A stretch of 64,000 bases of DNA from Sphingomonas adhaesiva (GCF_036946125.1 NZ_JAQIJT010000002.1:403001-467000); one strand, 5' to 3'; numbered from the stretch's first letter, positions 33,582 through 41,377 are shown. Notes: generated by a model from the sequence alone, not told the origin. Numbers and translations are program-made.

Positions 33582-34309
33582 TGGGCGCGCGCGCGGGCCT
33601 CGTCGCGGCGATGGCGCTCGTGCTGGCGGCGTGCGACGGGTCGCAGCCGCTCATCAAGCCCAAGGCGAAGGAACCCGGCCCGTTCCCCGCCGCGGATCGT
33701 CCCGTCGCCAACATCGTCTCGTCGCGCTGGTCGACCGAGGAGGCGCGCGACCGGCTGGACGAGGCGGCGCGCGTCATGGACATGGCGGACATCCGCCCCG
33801 GCATGACCGTCGCGGACCTGGGCGCGGGCGAGGGCTATTACACCACGCGTCTGGCGGCGCGCGTCGGCAAGGACGGCCGCGTGCTGGCGGAGGACATCGT
33901 CCCCGCGGTACGCGACGCGCTGGCCGAACGCGTCGCGCGCGAGCGGCTGGAGAATGTCAGCGTCCGTCTGGGCCTTCCCGCCGACGCGCGGCTGCCCGCC
34001 AACAGCTTCGACCGCATCTTCATGGTCCATATGTATCACGAGATCGCGCAGCCCTACGAATTCCTCTGGCGGCTGCGCCCGGCGCTGCGCCCCGGCGGGC
34101 TGGTGGTCGTCGTCGATGCGGAGCGCTCCACCCAGAACCACGGCACCCCGCCCGCGCTCCTGCGCTGCGAATTCGCCGCGGTCGGCTACGCGCAGGTGTC
34201 GTTCCGCGAGATGCCCTCGGCCGGGGGCTATTTCGCCACCTTCCGCGCCGCCGGCGAACGCCCCGAACCCGCGGAGATCCGCGCCTGCCGGATGGAAGCG
34301 CAGCGGTAG
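33581..34309 (+). CDS. Class I SAM-dependent methyltransferase with lipoprotein signal
   Basis: A 242-residue protein. It begins with a short basic start, a hydrophobic core and a lipobox (VLAACDG, cysteine near residue 18), then a proline/lysine linker and a Rossmann methyltransferase domain: motif I VADLGAGEGYYT, acidic motif II in VLAEDI, motif IV region FDRIFMVHMYHEI, and LRPGGLVVVVD. Similar proteins are common in sphingomonads. The combination is odd because S-adenosylmethionine is not expected outside the cytoplasm. Either the lipobox is fortuitous, the domain faces the cytoplasm, or it has another function outside. It is coupled to prfB, whose usual partner PrmC methylates release factors; this is not PrmC (no NPPY). 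Confidence 0.82.
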   Translation: MGARAGLVAAMALVLAACDGSQPLIKPKAKEPGPFPAADRPVANIVSSRWSTEEARDRLDEAARVMDMADIRPGMTVADLGAGEGYYTTRLAARVGKDGRVLAEDIVPAVRDALAERVARERLENVSVRLGLPADARLPANSFDRIFMVHMYHEIAQPYEFLWRLRPALRPGGLVVVVDAERSTQNHGTPPALLRCEFAAVGYAQVSFREMPSAGGYFATFRAAGERPEPAEIRACRMEAQR

Positions 34310-34330
34310 TCGCGTGTCTGCCGTCCTTCC

Positions 34331-34410
34331 CGCGCCCCCACCGTCATTCCCGCGCCCCCACCGTCATTCCCGCGCCCCCACCGTCATTCCCGCGCCCCCA
34401 CCGTCATTCC
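34331..34410. repeat. 20 bp tandem repeat (x4)
   Basis: Four perfect copies of CGCGCCCCCACCGTCATTCC starting at 34331, 34351, 34371 and 34391, preceded by a partial copy. The unit is the edge of a GTCATTCCCGCG repeat element, so the array looks like amplification of the boundary of a palindromic repeat. It is a likely variable-number locus. Confidence 0.95.
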
Positions 34411-34525
34411 CGCGAAGGCGGGAATCCATAACCTCTGACGTTTCCCCTCTTGCGAAGACCTGCGCGTCTGGATCCCCGCCTCCGCGGGGATGACGGCAAA
34501 GGCGGACGATGCACCCGCCCACACC

Positions 34526-34607
34526 GTCACCCCGGCCCCGAGCCGGGGTCCCACTTCTCCCTCCACCGACGCAAACAAGCGGGATCCCGGGTCAAACCCG
34601 GGGTGAC
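34526..34607. repeat. CCCGGGG-type REP element, family 3
   Basis: GTCACCCCGGCCCCGAGCCGGGGTCCC on the left and GGGATCCCGGGTCAAACCCGGGGTGAC on the right, about 82 bases in all. The outer GTCACCCC/GGGGTGAC arms are intact. Confidence 0.8.
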
Positions 34608-34640
34608 GGGCAAGGGGCGAGCCGCCGCCCCACCCACATC

Positions 34641-34735
34641 GTCACCCCGGACTTGTTCCGGGGTCCAGAGTTCCACGCGCTCACCGACGCGGAGGTGCGC
34701 GGAACCCTGGATGCCGGAACAAGTCCGGCATGACG
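34641..34735. repeat. 95 bp palindromic repeat with perfect 15 bp arms
   Basis: CCGGACTTGTTCCGG at 34647-34661 pairs perfectly with CCGGAACAAGTCCGG at 34714-34728. Inner GGTCCAGAGTTCC and GGAACCCTGGATGC also pair. Bounded by GTCACC and GTCA/CATGACGG. A short related element is at 19559. Confidence 0.8.
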
Positions 34736-35003
34736 GGAAGCGAGCCCGGAACCGCTCCCGCGCCTGTGCCGCGCGCAAAGCCCTGTCCTACAACCGTCCC
34801 CTCGTGCCATAACCCGCCCCGTTCTTTCGCATCGTCGTCATTCCGCACCACCATCGCCAACATCGGCGAGAAAACCGCGTTACATCAACACGCTACCCGC
34901 CACCCCACGACACCTTCCACCGCGCGAAACGCCGACATTCACCCGCTCGCGCCGACAAACCGCCACCTTCCGCCAACATCCGACACCCGCTATCCTCGCC
35001 CCC

Positions 35004-35798
35004 GTGCAGCAATATCTCGACCTCATGCGCCGCGTGCTCGATTCGGGTGCGCCCCAGATGGACCGCACCGGCACCGGCACGCTCAGCGTCTTCGGCCACC
35101 AGATGCGCTTCGATCTCGCGGACGGCTTCCCCGTCCTCACCACCAAGAAGCTGCATTTGCGCTCGATCATCGTCGAGCTGCTGTGGTTCCTGCGCGGCGA
35201 CACCAACGTCCGCTGGCTGCAGGAGCGCCGCGTCAGCATCTGGGACGAATGGGCCGATGCGAACGGCGATCTCGGCCCCGTCTATGGCAAGCAGTGGCGC
35301 GACTGGGCGACCGCCGATGGCCGCCACCTCGACCAGATCGCGGAGCTGGTCGAGCAGATCCGCACCAATCCCGCCTCGCGCCGCCAGATCGTCACCGCCT
35401 GGAACCCCGGCGACCTGCACGCCATGGCGCTCGCGCCCTGCCATTGCCTGTTCCAGACCTATGTCGCGAACGGCCGCCTCTCGCTCCAGCTGTACCAGCG
35501 CTCCGCCGACATCTTCCTGGGCGTCCCCTTCAACATCGCCAGCTATGCGCTGCTGACGCACATGCTGGCGCAGCAATGCGGGCTGGAGCCGGGCGAGTTC
35601 ATCTGGACCGGCGGCGACTGCCACCTCTATTCCAACCACCTGGAGCAGGCCCGCACCCAGCTGGAGCGTACCCCCGGCCCGCTCCCGCGGCTGGAGATCG
35701 CGCGGCATCCCCCCTCGCTCGATGCCTATGAGGCGGAGGACTTCGTGCTCCACGGCTACGAGGCGCAGCCCCATATCAAGGCCCCCGTCGCGGTGTGA
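35004..35798 (+). CDS. thyA: Thymidylate synthase
   Basis: A 264-residue enzyme converting dUMP to dTMP with methylene-tetrahydrofolate. The catalytic cysteine is in ALAPCHCLFQ; RRQIVTAWNP, QRSADIFLGVPFNIASYA and GGDCHLYSNH are the family hallmarks. The GTG start gives the standard (M)QQYLDLMRRVLDSG N-terminus. No Shine-Dalgarno sequence precedes the GTG: the 14 bases upstream are pyrimidine-rich, and TATCCT lies 7 bases before it, so a leaderless transcript is possible. Downstream lie a micropeptide gene and folA, which regenerates the folate cofactor, so this is a dTMP-folate cluster. Confidence 0.97.
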   Translation: MQQYLDLMRRVLDSGAPQMDRTGTGTLSVFGHQMRFDLADGFPVLTTKKLHLRSIIVELLWFLRGDTNVRWLQERRVSIWDEWADANGDLGPVYGKQWRDWATADGRHLDQIAELVEQIRTNPASRRQIVTAWNPGDLHAMALAPCHCLFQTYVANGRLSLQLYQRSADIFLGVPFNIASYALLTHMLAQQCGLEPGEFIWTGGDCHLYSNHLEQARTQLERTPGPLPRLEIARHPPSLDAYEAEDFVLHGYEAQPHIKAPVAV

Positions 35799-35820
35799 CG
35801 TTCATCCCGCGTTCAGCCGA

Positions 35821-35840
35821 TCGATTACAGATGTAATCGA
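35821..35840. promoter_or_regulatory. Perfect palindromic operator, BlaI/MecI-like
   Basis: TCGATTACA-GA-TGTAATCGA: two perfect 9 bp arms with a 2-base centre. The core TTACA-N2-TGTAA matches the BlaI/MecI/CopY repressor half-site TACA-N2-TGTA. It lies 19 bases upstream of a small ORF with its own ribosome binding site. No blaI or blaR gene is in the window. Confidence 0.65.
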
Positions 35841-35858
35841 AAGCTGACGAGGGAGGCG

Positions 35859-35933
35859 ATGATGCGGGATTACCTGTTGTTGATCGTGGTCGCGACGCTG
35901 TGCGCGCTGGCGCTCCAGGTCGTCCACGCGTAG
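35859..35933 (+). CDS. Micropeptide, 24 residues, single membrane segment
   Basis: A short frame between thyA and folA reading MMRDYLLLIVVATLCALALQ followed by VVHA and TAG. It has a purine-rich GAGGGAGG just before the tandem ATGs; the second ATG at 35862 has the better spacing. The peptide is a two-charge start and one hydrophobic helix with a cysteine, the look of a small membrane regulator or subunit. It stops 10 bases before folA, and a BlaI-like operator lies just upstream. I do not recognise a family. Coding status is inferred from the ribosome binding site, operator and composition; it could be a leader ORF for folA. Confidence 0.5.
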   Translation: MMRDYLLLIVVATLCALALQVVHA

Positions 35934-35943
35934 CACGCTGGGC

Positions 35944-36423
35944 ATGATCGTCCTCGTCCTCGCGCGTGCCGACAACGGCGTCATCGGCGTCGACGGCCGC
36001 CTGCCATGGCACCTGCCCGCCGATCTGAAGCGGTTCAGGGCGCTGACCATGGGCAAGCCGATGGTGATGGGGCGCAAGACCTTCGAGAGCTTCCCCGCGC
36101 CGCTCCCCGGCCGCCGCCACATCGTCCTCACCCGCGATACGAGCTGGAGCGCGCAAGGCGCTGAGATCGCACGTAGTCCAGACGAAGCGCTGGCGCTGGC
36201 GGGCATGGTTGGAGGCGGGGGGGAGGTCGCGGTGATCGGCGGGGCGGAGGTCTTCGCGCTGTTCCTCGACCGCGCCGACCGCATCGAACTGACCGAGGTC
36301 CATGTCGCGCCCGCCGGCGACGCGATCGTCCCCCCCATCACCGGCTGGCGCGAGATCGCGCGCGAGGCCCACTCCGCGGACGGCGACCGCCCCGCGCACG
36401 ATTTCGTCACGCTGGTACGCTGA
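35944..36423 (+). CDS. folA: Dihydrofolate reductase
   Basis: A 159-residue enzyme reducing dihydrofolate to tetrahydrofolate with NADPH. Visible motifs are GVIGVDGRLPWHLPADLKRF (substrate loop and acidic site), VMGRKTFES (NADPH phosphate contact) and AVIGGAEVFALFL. It has normal length for the family. It starts 10 bases after the micropeptide stop; no strong ribosome binding site is seen immediately upstream, so it may be translated by coupling. It follows thyA, whose reaction consumes tetrahydrofolate, and precedes ribF by 40 bases. Confidence 0.95.
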   Translation: MIVLVLARADNGVIGVDGRLPWHLPADLKRFRALTMGKPMVMGRKTFESFPAPLPGRRHIVLTRDTSWSAQGAEIARSPDEALALAGMVGGGGEVAVIGGAEVFALFLDRADRIELTEVHVAPAGDAIVPPITGWREIAREAHSADGDRPAHDFVTLVR

Positions 36424-36463
36424 CCGATTGCCCCGCCCGCCGCGCGCCCCTAGAGCCGTGCGC

Positions 36464-37390
36464 ATGGAGCGGCTGGACGGCGGCTCGGCGGTGCCCGCGC
36501 ATCTCGCGGGCGGGATCGTCGCGCTCGGCAATTTCGACGGTTTCCACCTCGGGCACCAGGCAGTGGTGCGCCGCGCGGTGGCGCGTGCCCGCCGCGAGGG
36601 GCGCCCGGCGCTCGTCGCCACCTTCGATCCGCACCCGGTGCGCTATTTCCGTCCCGACACGCCGCCGTTCCGCCTCACCACGCTCGACCAGCGCGAGCGT
36701 CTCTTCGCGGAGGCCGGGGCGGATGCCATGGTCGTCTTCGCCTTCGACGACGCCTTCGCGCATCTGACCGCCGAGGCCTTCGTCGCCGAGCGGCTCGTGG
36801 CGGCGCTCCGTGTCGGCGGCGTCGTCACCGGGGAGGACTTCACCTACGGCCTGAAGAAGGGCGGCAGCATCGCCACGCTGCGCGCCGCGGGGGAGCGCGA
36901 CGGCTTTTCGGTCGATACCGTCGGCGCGGTCATGCTCGACGGCGCGCCGGTGTCCTCCACCCGCATCCGCGAGGCGCTGCGCGACGGCGATCCGCGCACC
37001 GCGTCGCGGCTGCTCACCCGGCCGTTCGCGATTCAGGGCCGCGTCCAGCACGGCGACAAGCTGGGCCGCACGATCGGTTATCCGACCGCGAACGTCGATA
37101 TGGGTAATTACCTGCGCCCCGCCTATGGCATCTACGCGGTGCGCGCGCGCCTGGCCGACGGGCGGCAGCTGACCGGCGCCGCCAACCTCGGCATCCGCCC
37201 CACCTTCGATCCGCCCAAGGAGTTGCTGGAGCCGCATTTTTTCGATTTCAGCGGCGATCTCTACGATCAGCTGATCGAGGTGTCGCTGATCGACTATCTG
37301 CGGGCCGAGGCGAAGTTCGACGGGCTCGACGCGCTGGTGGAACAGATGGACCGCGATTGCGCGCGGGCACGCGAGTTGCTGGCGGAATAA
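36464..37390 (+). CDS. ribF: Bifunctional riboflavin kinase / FAD synthetase
   Basis: A 308-residue enzyme making FMN and then FAD from riboflavin. The N-terminal adenylyltransferase domain has GNFDGFHLGHQ (residues 18-28) and the SSTRIREAL motif near residue 165. The C-terminal flavokinase domain has GRTIGYPTANV near residue 200 and GIYAV. Length is usual. The ATG at 36464 gives a slightly shortened N-terminus before the first motif, which is normal for alphaproteobacteria. It is followed 23 bases later by ileS; the ribF-ileS-lspA order is a conserved proteobacterial arrangement. No FMN riboswitch is seen. Confidence 0.96.
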   Translation: MERLDGGSAVPAHLAGGIVALGNFDGFHLGHQAVVRRAVARARREGRPALVATFDPHPVRYFRPDTPPFRLTTLDQRERLFAEAGADAMVVFAFDDAFAHLTAEAFVAERLVAALRVGGVVTGEDFTYGLKKGGSIATLRAAGERDGFSVDTVGAVMLDGAPVSSTRIREALRDGDPRTASRLLTRPFAIQGRVQHGDKLGRTIGYPTANVDMGNYLRPAYGIYAVRARLADGRQLTGAANLGIRPTFDPPKELLEPHFFDFSGDLYDQLIEVSLIDYLRAEAKFDGLDALVEQMDRDCARARELLAE

Positions 37391-37413
37391 GGTCGCGCTA
37401 AGGCCGGTCTTCC

Positions 37414-40317
37414 ATGGCCGATGCATCCGATACGCCGCGCGACTGGCGCGATACCGTCTTCCTGCCGAAGACCGACTTCCCGATGAAGGCGGGGCTGCCG
37501 CAGAAGGAGCCTGCGATCCTCGCGCGGTGGCAGTCGCTCGACCTCTACCGCCGCCTGCGCGAGGCGCGCGCGGGGCGGGAGACGTTCATCCTCCACGACG
37601 GCCCGCCCTATGCCAATGGCGACATGCATATCGGCCATGCGCTCAACCATATCCTCAAGGACATGGTGGTCCGCACCCAGTCGCTGCTGGGCAAGGATGC
37701 GCCCTACGTCCCCGGCTGGGACTGCCACGGCCTGCCGATCGAGTGGAAGGTCGAGGAGGAGTATCGCAAGAAGAAGCGCAACAAGGACGAGGTGCCGGCG
37801 GAGGAATTCCGTGCCGAATGCCGCGCCTATGCGCAGAAGTGGGTCGATACCCAGCGCGCGCAGCTCCAGCGCCTCGGCATCAACGGCGACTGGGACAAGC
37901 CGTATCTGACGATGGACTTCGCGGCGGAGGCGACGATCGTCGCCGAGCTGATGAAGTTCGCCGAAAGCGGCCAGCTGTACCGCGGGGCCAAGCCCGTGAT
38001 GTGGTCCCCGGTCGAGAAGACCGCACTGGCCGAGGCGGAGGTCGAGTACGAGGACGTGACCTCGACCCAGATCGACGTCGGGTTCGAGGTGATCCAATGC
38101 CCCGAATATCCGGGGCTCGCGGGCACGATCGCGGTCATCTGGACCACCACGCCCTGGACGATCCCGGTCAATCAGGCGCTCGCCTACGGCCCGGCGGTCG
38201 ATTACCTCCAGTTCGAAAGCGGGGGCAAGCGCTACCTCGTCGCCGAGCCGCTGTTCCCCGCCTTCTCGAAGCGCACCGGGCTCAAGCTGGAGGGGATCGT
38301 CGCGCTGGTGAAGGGCCCCGTGCTGGAGGGGGCGACCGCGCGCCATCCGATGCATCATCTGGGCGGCTTCTTCGCCACCCCGCGCCCGTTCCTGGAGGGC
38401 GAGTTCGTCACGACGGACGCCGGCACCGGCCTCGTCCACATGGCGCCCGATCATGGCGAGGACGATTTCGACCTGTGCAAAAGGCACGGGATCGAGCCCG
38501 TCTTCGCGGTCGATGCGGCGGGCATGTACCGCGACGACTGGCTCTGGCTCGGCGGGCAGGGCAGCGTCATCAACAAGAAGTTCGTGGCGAGCGACGGCCC
38601 GATCTGCACCGACCTGCGCGAGGCCGGGATGCTGCTGGCGGCGTCGGACGACTTTCAGCACAGCTATCCCCATTCGTGGCGGTCGAAGGCGAAGGTCATC
38701 TTCCGCTGCACCCCGCAATGGTTCATCCCCGTCGACAAGGCCTTGGCTCCCTCTCCCCTCGTGGGAGAGGGAAGGGGCCCGCTCGCGCAAGCGAGTGGGA
38801 AGGGTGAGGGGGATGATATCGGCGCGCCGGGCTCCACTCCCCCTCACCCTTCCGCGGCTTCGCCGCTCCCTCCGTCTCCCACCGGGGGAGAGGGAGACAC
38901 GCTGCGCCAACGCGCGCTCGCCGCCATCGCGGCGACCCGCTTCGTGCCGGAGAAGGGCCGCAACCGCATCGGCGCGATGGTCGAGGGGCGCCCCGACTGG
39001 GTGATCTCGCGCCAGCGTGCCTGGGGCGTGCCGATCACGCTGTTCGTCGATCGCCGTACCGGCCAGTATCTGGTCGACCCCGCGGTCAACGCGCGCATCG
39101 TCGCGGCGGTGGCCGAGAGGGGCGTCGACGCCTGGAGCGACGAGGCGACCGCCGCGCTGCTCGGTCCCGATCACGACCCCGCTGATTACGAGCGCGTCAC
39201 CGACATTCTCGACGTGTGGTTCGATTCGGGCTGCACTCACGCCTTCGTCCTCGACAGCGGGCGCTGGCCGGAGCTGCGCTGGCCCGCGGACCTGTATCTG
39301 GAAGGGTCGGACCAGCATCGCGGCTGGTTCCAGTCGTCGCTGCTGGAGAGTTGCGGCACGCGCGGGCGCGCGCCGTACGACGCGGTGCTGACGCACGGCT
39401 TCACGATGGACGCCAAGGGCATGAAGATGTCCAAGTCGCTCGGCAACACCATCAACCCGCTGGACCTGATGCGCGACTATGGCGCGGACATCCTGCGGCT
39501 GTGGGCGCTGTCGGTCGACTTCACCGAGGACCATCGCATCGGCAAGGAGATCCTGGCCGGCGTCGCAGACCAGTATCGCAAGCTGCGCAACACGTTCCGC
39601 TACCTGCTCGGCGCGCTCGACCGTTTTGCGGAAGAGGAGCGGCTGCCGGTCGCGCAATGGCCCGAGCTGGAGCGCTACATGCTCCATCTCACCCACGCGC
39701 TCGATGCGCAGCTGAAGCGCGCGATCGCGGACTTCGACTTCAACGGCTACGTCCGGCTGCTGACCGATTTCGCCAACGAGGACCTGTCCGCCTTCTTCTT
39801 CGATATCCGCAAGGATTCGCTGTATTGCGACGCGCCGGCCGACGCCCGGCGTCGCGCCTACCGCACGATGCTCGACGTGCTGTTCCACGCCATGGTGCGC
39901 TGGGCCGCGCCCGTGCTGGTCTTCACCGCGGAGGAAGTGTGGCAGTCGCGCTTCCCGGACGCGGACGGCTCCGTCCACCTGCTCGAATGGCCCGAGCTGC
40001 CGGCCGAGACGGGGGAGGACGTGGCACCGCGCTGGGCCGAGGTGCGCGCCTTGCGCGAGCGCGTGACCGAGGCGATCGAGCCGCTGCGGCGTGAGAAGAC
40101 CGTGCGCTCCAGCCTGGAGGCGGACGTCACCGTCCCCTACATGCCGCTCGGCGCCGACGAATTGGCGGAGGCGTTCATCGTCGCCAAGGTGACGCCCGCC
40201 GCGACGGTCGACGTCGCCCGGACCGACTTCCATAAATGCGGCCGCTGCTGGCGGCACCTGCCGGAGGTCGACGCCGACGACGGCCTGTGCGCGCGCTGCG
40301 AACAGGTGGTCGCGTGA
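37414..40317 (+). CDS. ileS: Isoleucyl-tRNA synthetase with in-frame repeat-derived insert
   Basis: A 967-residue enzyme charging tRNA-Ile and editing valine. Class I motifs are PPYANGDMHIGHALNH near residue 65 and MKMSKSLGNTINP near residue 670. The C-terminal zinc finger is CGRCWRHLP...CARC. The editing domain lies between. Residues of about 445-494, after WFIPVDKAL and before LRQRALAAI, come from a 150 bp palindromic repeat and read as a Pro/Gly/Ser-rich stretch (PSPLVGEGRG, PPHPSAASPLPPSP) absent from normal IleS. The frame is intact. The stop overlaps the GTG of lspA by 4 bases. Confidence 0.96.
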   Translation: MADASDTPRDWRDTVFLPKTDFPMKAGLPQKEPAILARWQSLDLYRRLREARAGRETFILHDGPPYANGDMHIGHALNHILKDMVVRTQSLLGKDAPYVPGWDCHGLPIEWKVEEEYRKKKRNKDEVPAEEFRAECRAYAQKWVDTQRAQLQRLGINGDWDKPYLTMDFAAEATIVAELMKFAESGQLYRGAKPVMWSPVEKTALAEAEVEYEDVTSTQIDVGFEVIQCPEYPGLAGTIAVIWTTTPWTIPVNQALAYGPAVDYLQFESGGKRYLVAEPLFPAFSKRTGLKLEGIVALVKGPVLEGATARHPMHHLGGFFATPRPFLEGEFVTTDAGTGLVHMAPDHGEDDFDLCKRHGIEPVFAVDAAGMYRDDWLWLGGQGSVINKKFVASDGPICTDLREAGMLLAASDDFQHSYPHSWRSKAKVIFRCTPQWFIPVDKALAPSPLVGEGRGPLAQASGKGEGDDIGAPGSTPPHPSAASPLPPSPTGGEGDTLRQRALAAIAATRFVPEKGRNRIGAMVEGRPDWVISRQRAWGVPITLFVDRRTGQYLVDPAVNARIVAAVAERGVDAWSDEATAALLGPDHDPADYERVTDILDVWFDSGCTHAFVLDSGRWPELRWPADLYLEGSDQHRGWFQSSLLESCGTRGRAPYDAVLTHGFTMDAKGMKMSKSLGNTINPLDLMRDYGADILRLWALSVDFTEDHRIGKEILAGVADQYRKLRNTFRYLLGALDRFAEEERLPVAQWPELERYMLHLTHALDAQLKRAIADFDFNGYVRLLTDFANEDLSAFFFDIRKDSLYCDAPADARRRAYRTMLDVLFHAMVRWAAPVLVFTAEEVWQSRFPDADGSVHLLEWPELPAETGEDVAPRWAEVRALRERVTEAIEPLRREKTVRSSLEADVTVPYMPLGADELAEAFIVAKVTPAATVDVARTDFHKCGRCWRHLPEVDADDGLCARCEQVVA
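38747..38896. repeat. 150 bp nested palindromic repeat inside ileS
   Basis: The outer arms CTCCCTCTCCCC (38747-38758) and GGGGAGAGGGAG (38885-38896) are perfectly complementary. Inside are the hairpin CCCTCTCCC/GGGAGAGGG, the hairpin CGCTCGC/GCGAGTG-like, and perfect 15 bp arms GGAAGGGTGAGGGGG/CCCCCTCACCCTTCC. The length of exactly 150 bases keeps the frame. No other copy is in the window. Confidence 0.88.
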
Positions 40318-40820
40318 CGCGTCTGCGTGCCGGGCTGCTGATCGCGGGCGTGGTGTTCGTCGTCGATCAGCTGGTGAAGTGGATCGTCACCGGCCCGATG
40401 GGGATCGATTTCCTGGGCGCCTACAGGACGATCCTGCCGGTCTTCGACCTGCGCTACACCCGCAACGAGGGGGTGTCGCTCGGCATGCTGCGCGCGGAGA
40501 CCGAGACGATGCGCTGGCTGCTGGTCGCCTTCACCGGGGCGATCGCGATCGGCGTCGCGGTGTGGATGACGCGCGAGGAGAAGCCGGTCGATCGCGCCGC
40601 GCTCGGCCTCGTGCTGGGCGGGGCGCTGGGCAATATCCTCGATCGGATCCGGCTGGGCTATGTCGTGGATTTCGCGGATCTCCACTTCGGCGAGTGGCGC
40701 CCGTTCCTCGTCTTCAACGTCGCCGATGCCGCTATTACCATCGGCGTGCTGATTCTGCTGGTGCGCGCGCTCCTGATCCGCGAGAAGCGCCCCGATCCTT
40801 CGGAGAATGTCCATGCGTAA
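40314..40820 (+). CDS. lspA: Lipoprotein signal peptidase
   Basis: A 168-residue, four-helix inner-membrane aspartyl protease that removes signal peptides from diacylglyceryl-modified prolipoproteins. Conserved elements are FVVDQLVKW near the start, YTRNEGVSLGML, GGALGNILDRIRLGYVVDF (first catalytic aspartate) and FNVADAAITIG (second). It uses a GTG start overlapping the ileS stop (GTGA). Its 3' end overlaps the start region of the BamF-like lipoprotein gene, which is itself a substrate of this enzyme. Confidence 0.96.
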   Translation: MTRLRAGLLIAGVVFVVDQLVKWIVTGPMGIDFLGAYRTILPVFDLRYTRNEGVSLGMLRAETETMRWLLVAFTGAIAIGVAVWMTREEKPVDRAALGLVLGGALGNILDRIRLGYVVDFADLHFGEWRPFLVFNVADAAITIGVLILLVRALLIREKRPDPSENVHA

Positions 40821-41256
40821 GTCTGTCGTCGTGGTGGCCTCGATCACGGCGCTCGCCCTGCTGGCCGGTTGCGGGAAGCGCGGGTTCGACCGGGCGCGCC
40901 CCGACGAGTTCGCGGTGGCGCGCCAGGCGCCGCTCATCATCCCGCCCGATTTCGCGCTGGTCCCCCCGCAGCCGGGTGCGGCGCGGACGCAGGGCACCAA
41001 CCCCCAGGCGCAGGCGCTCGACGCGCTGTTCGGCGGTACCGCACCGCGCAGTGGCGCGGAGGCGGGCGTGATCGACCAGGCCGGCGGCGCGTCGTCGGGT
41101 CAGCCCGGCATCCGCTCCGCGGTCGGCGACCCGCAGACCAACGTCATCGACAAGGGCCAGACGACGCGCGACATCGTCGCCGCGCCGCAGGGCGACGGGC
41201 AGAACGCGCGCGCCTCCACCGCCGCGCCGGCCGCGACCGCCACGCCGCAGCCGTAA
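40813..41256 (+). CDS. DUF3035 lipoprotein (BamF-like)
   Basis: A 147-residue lipoprotein with lipobox LLAGCGKR (cysteine near residue 20) and the DUF3035 signature RARPDEFAVARQAPLIIPPDFALVPP. In Caulobacter a protein of this family, BamF, is part of the outer-membrane beta-barrel assembly complex. The rest is low-complexity Ala/Gln/Thr-rich and probably disordered. The ATG at 40813 has GGAG 7 bases upstream; an ATG at 40807 is two codons earlier. It overlaps lspA by 8 bases, so it belongs to the ribF-ileS-lspA operon. A family 3 repeat follows directly. Confidence 0.87.
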   Translation: MRKSVVVVASITALALLAGCGKRGFDRARPDEFAVARQAPLIIPPDFALVPPQPGAARTQGTNPQAQALDALFGGTAPRSGAEAGVIDQAGGASSGQPGIRSAVGDPQTNVIDKGQTTRDIVAAPQGDGQNARASTAAPAATATPQP

Positions 41257-41263
41257 GGCCGGC

Positions 41264-41328
41264 GTCACCCCGGGCACGACCCGGGGTCCCGCTTCTTCTC
41301 CGGTGTCGCGATGGAAGCGGGACCCCGG
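41264..41328. repeat. CCCGGGG-type REP element, family 3
   Basis: GTCACCCCGGGCACGACCCGGGGTCCCGCTTCTTC on the left and GAAGCGGGACCCCGG on the right. It starts 7 bases after the BamF-like gene and may serve as its 3' end. Confidence 0.82.
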
Positions 41329-41377
41329 CTCCAGGCGCGACCTTAGCAAAATGGATGCAACAGCGCCGCGTACCGGC

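Larger units (their letters stand above)
34310..35003. other. Gene-free repeat-rich region before thyA
   Basis: There is no supported gene in 694 bases. It holds a 20 bp tandem array, hairpins GATTCCCGCC/GGCGGGAATC-type near 34408 and CCCCGCC/GGGGATGACGG near 34477, a family 3 element (34526), and a 95-base palindrome with arms CCGGACTTGTTCCGG (34647) and CCGGAACAAGTCCGG (34714). The last 200 bases are strikingly C-rich on the plus strand with few G and carry the thyA promoter. Confidence 0.75.
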
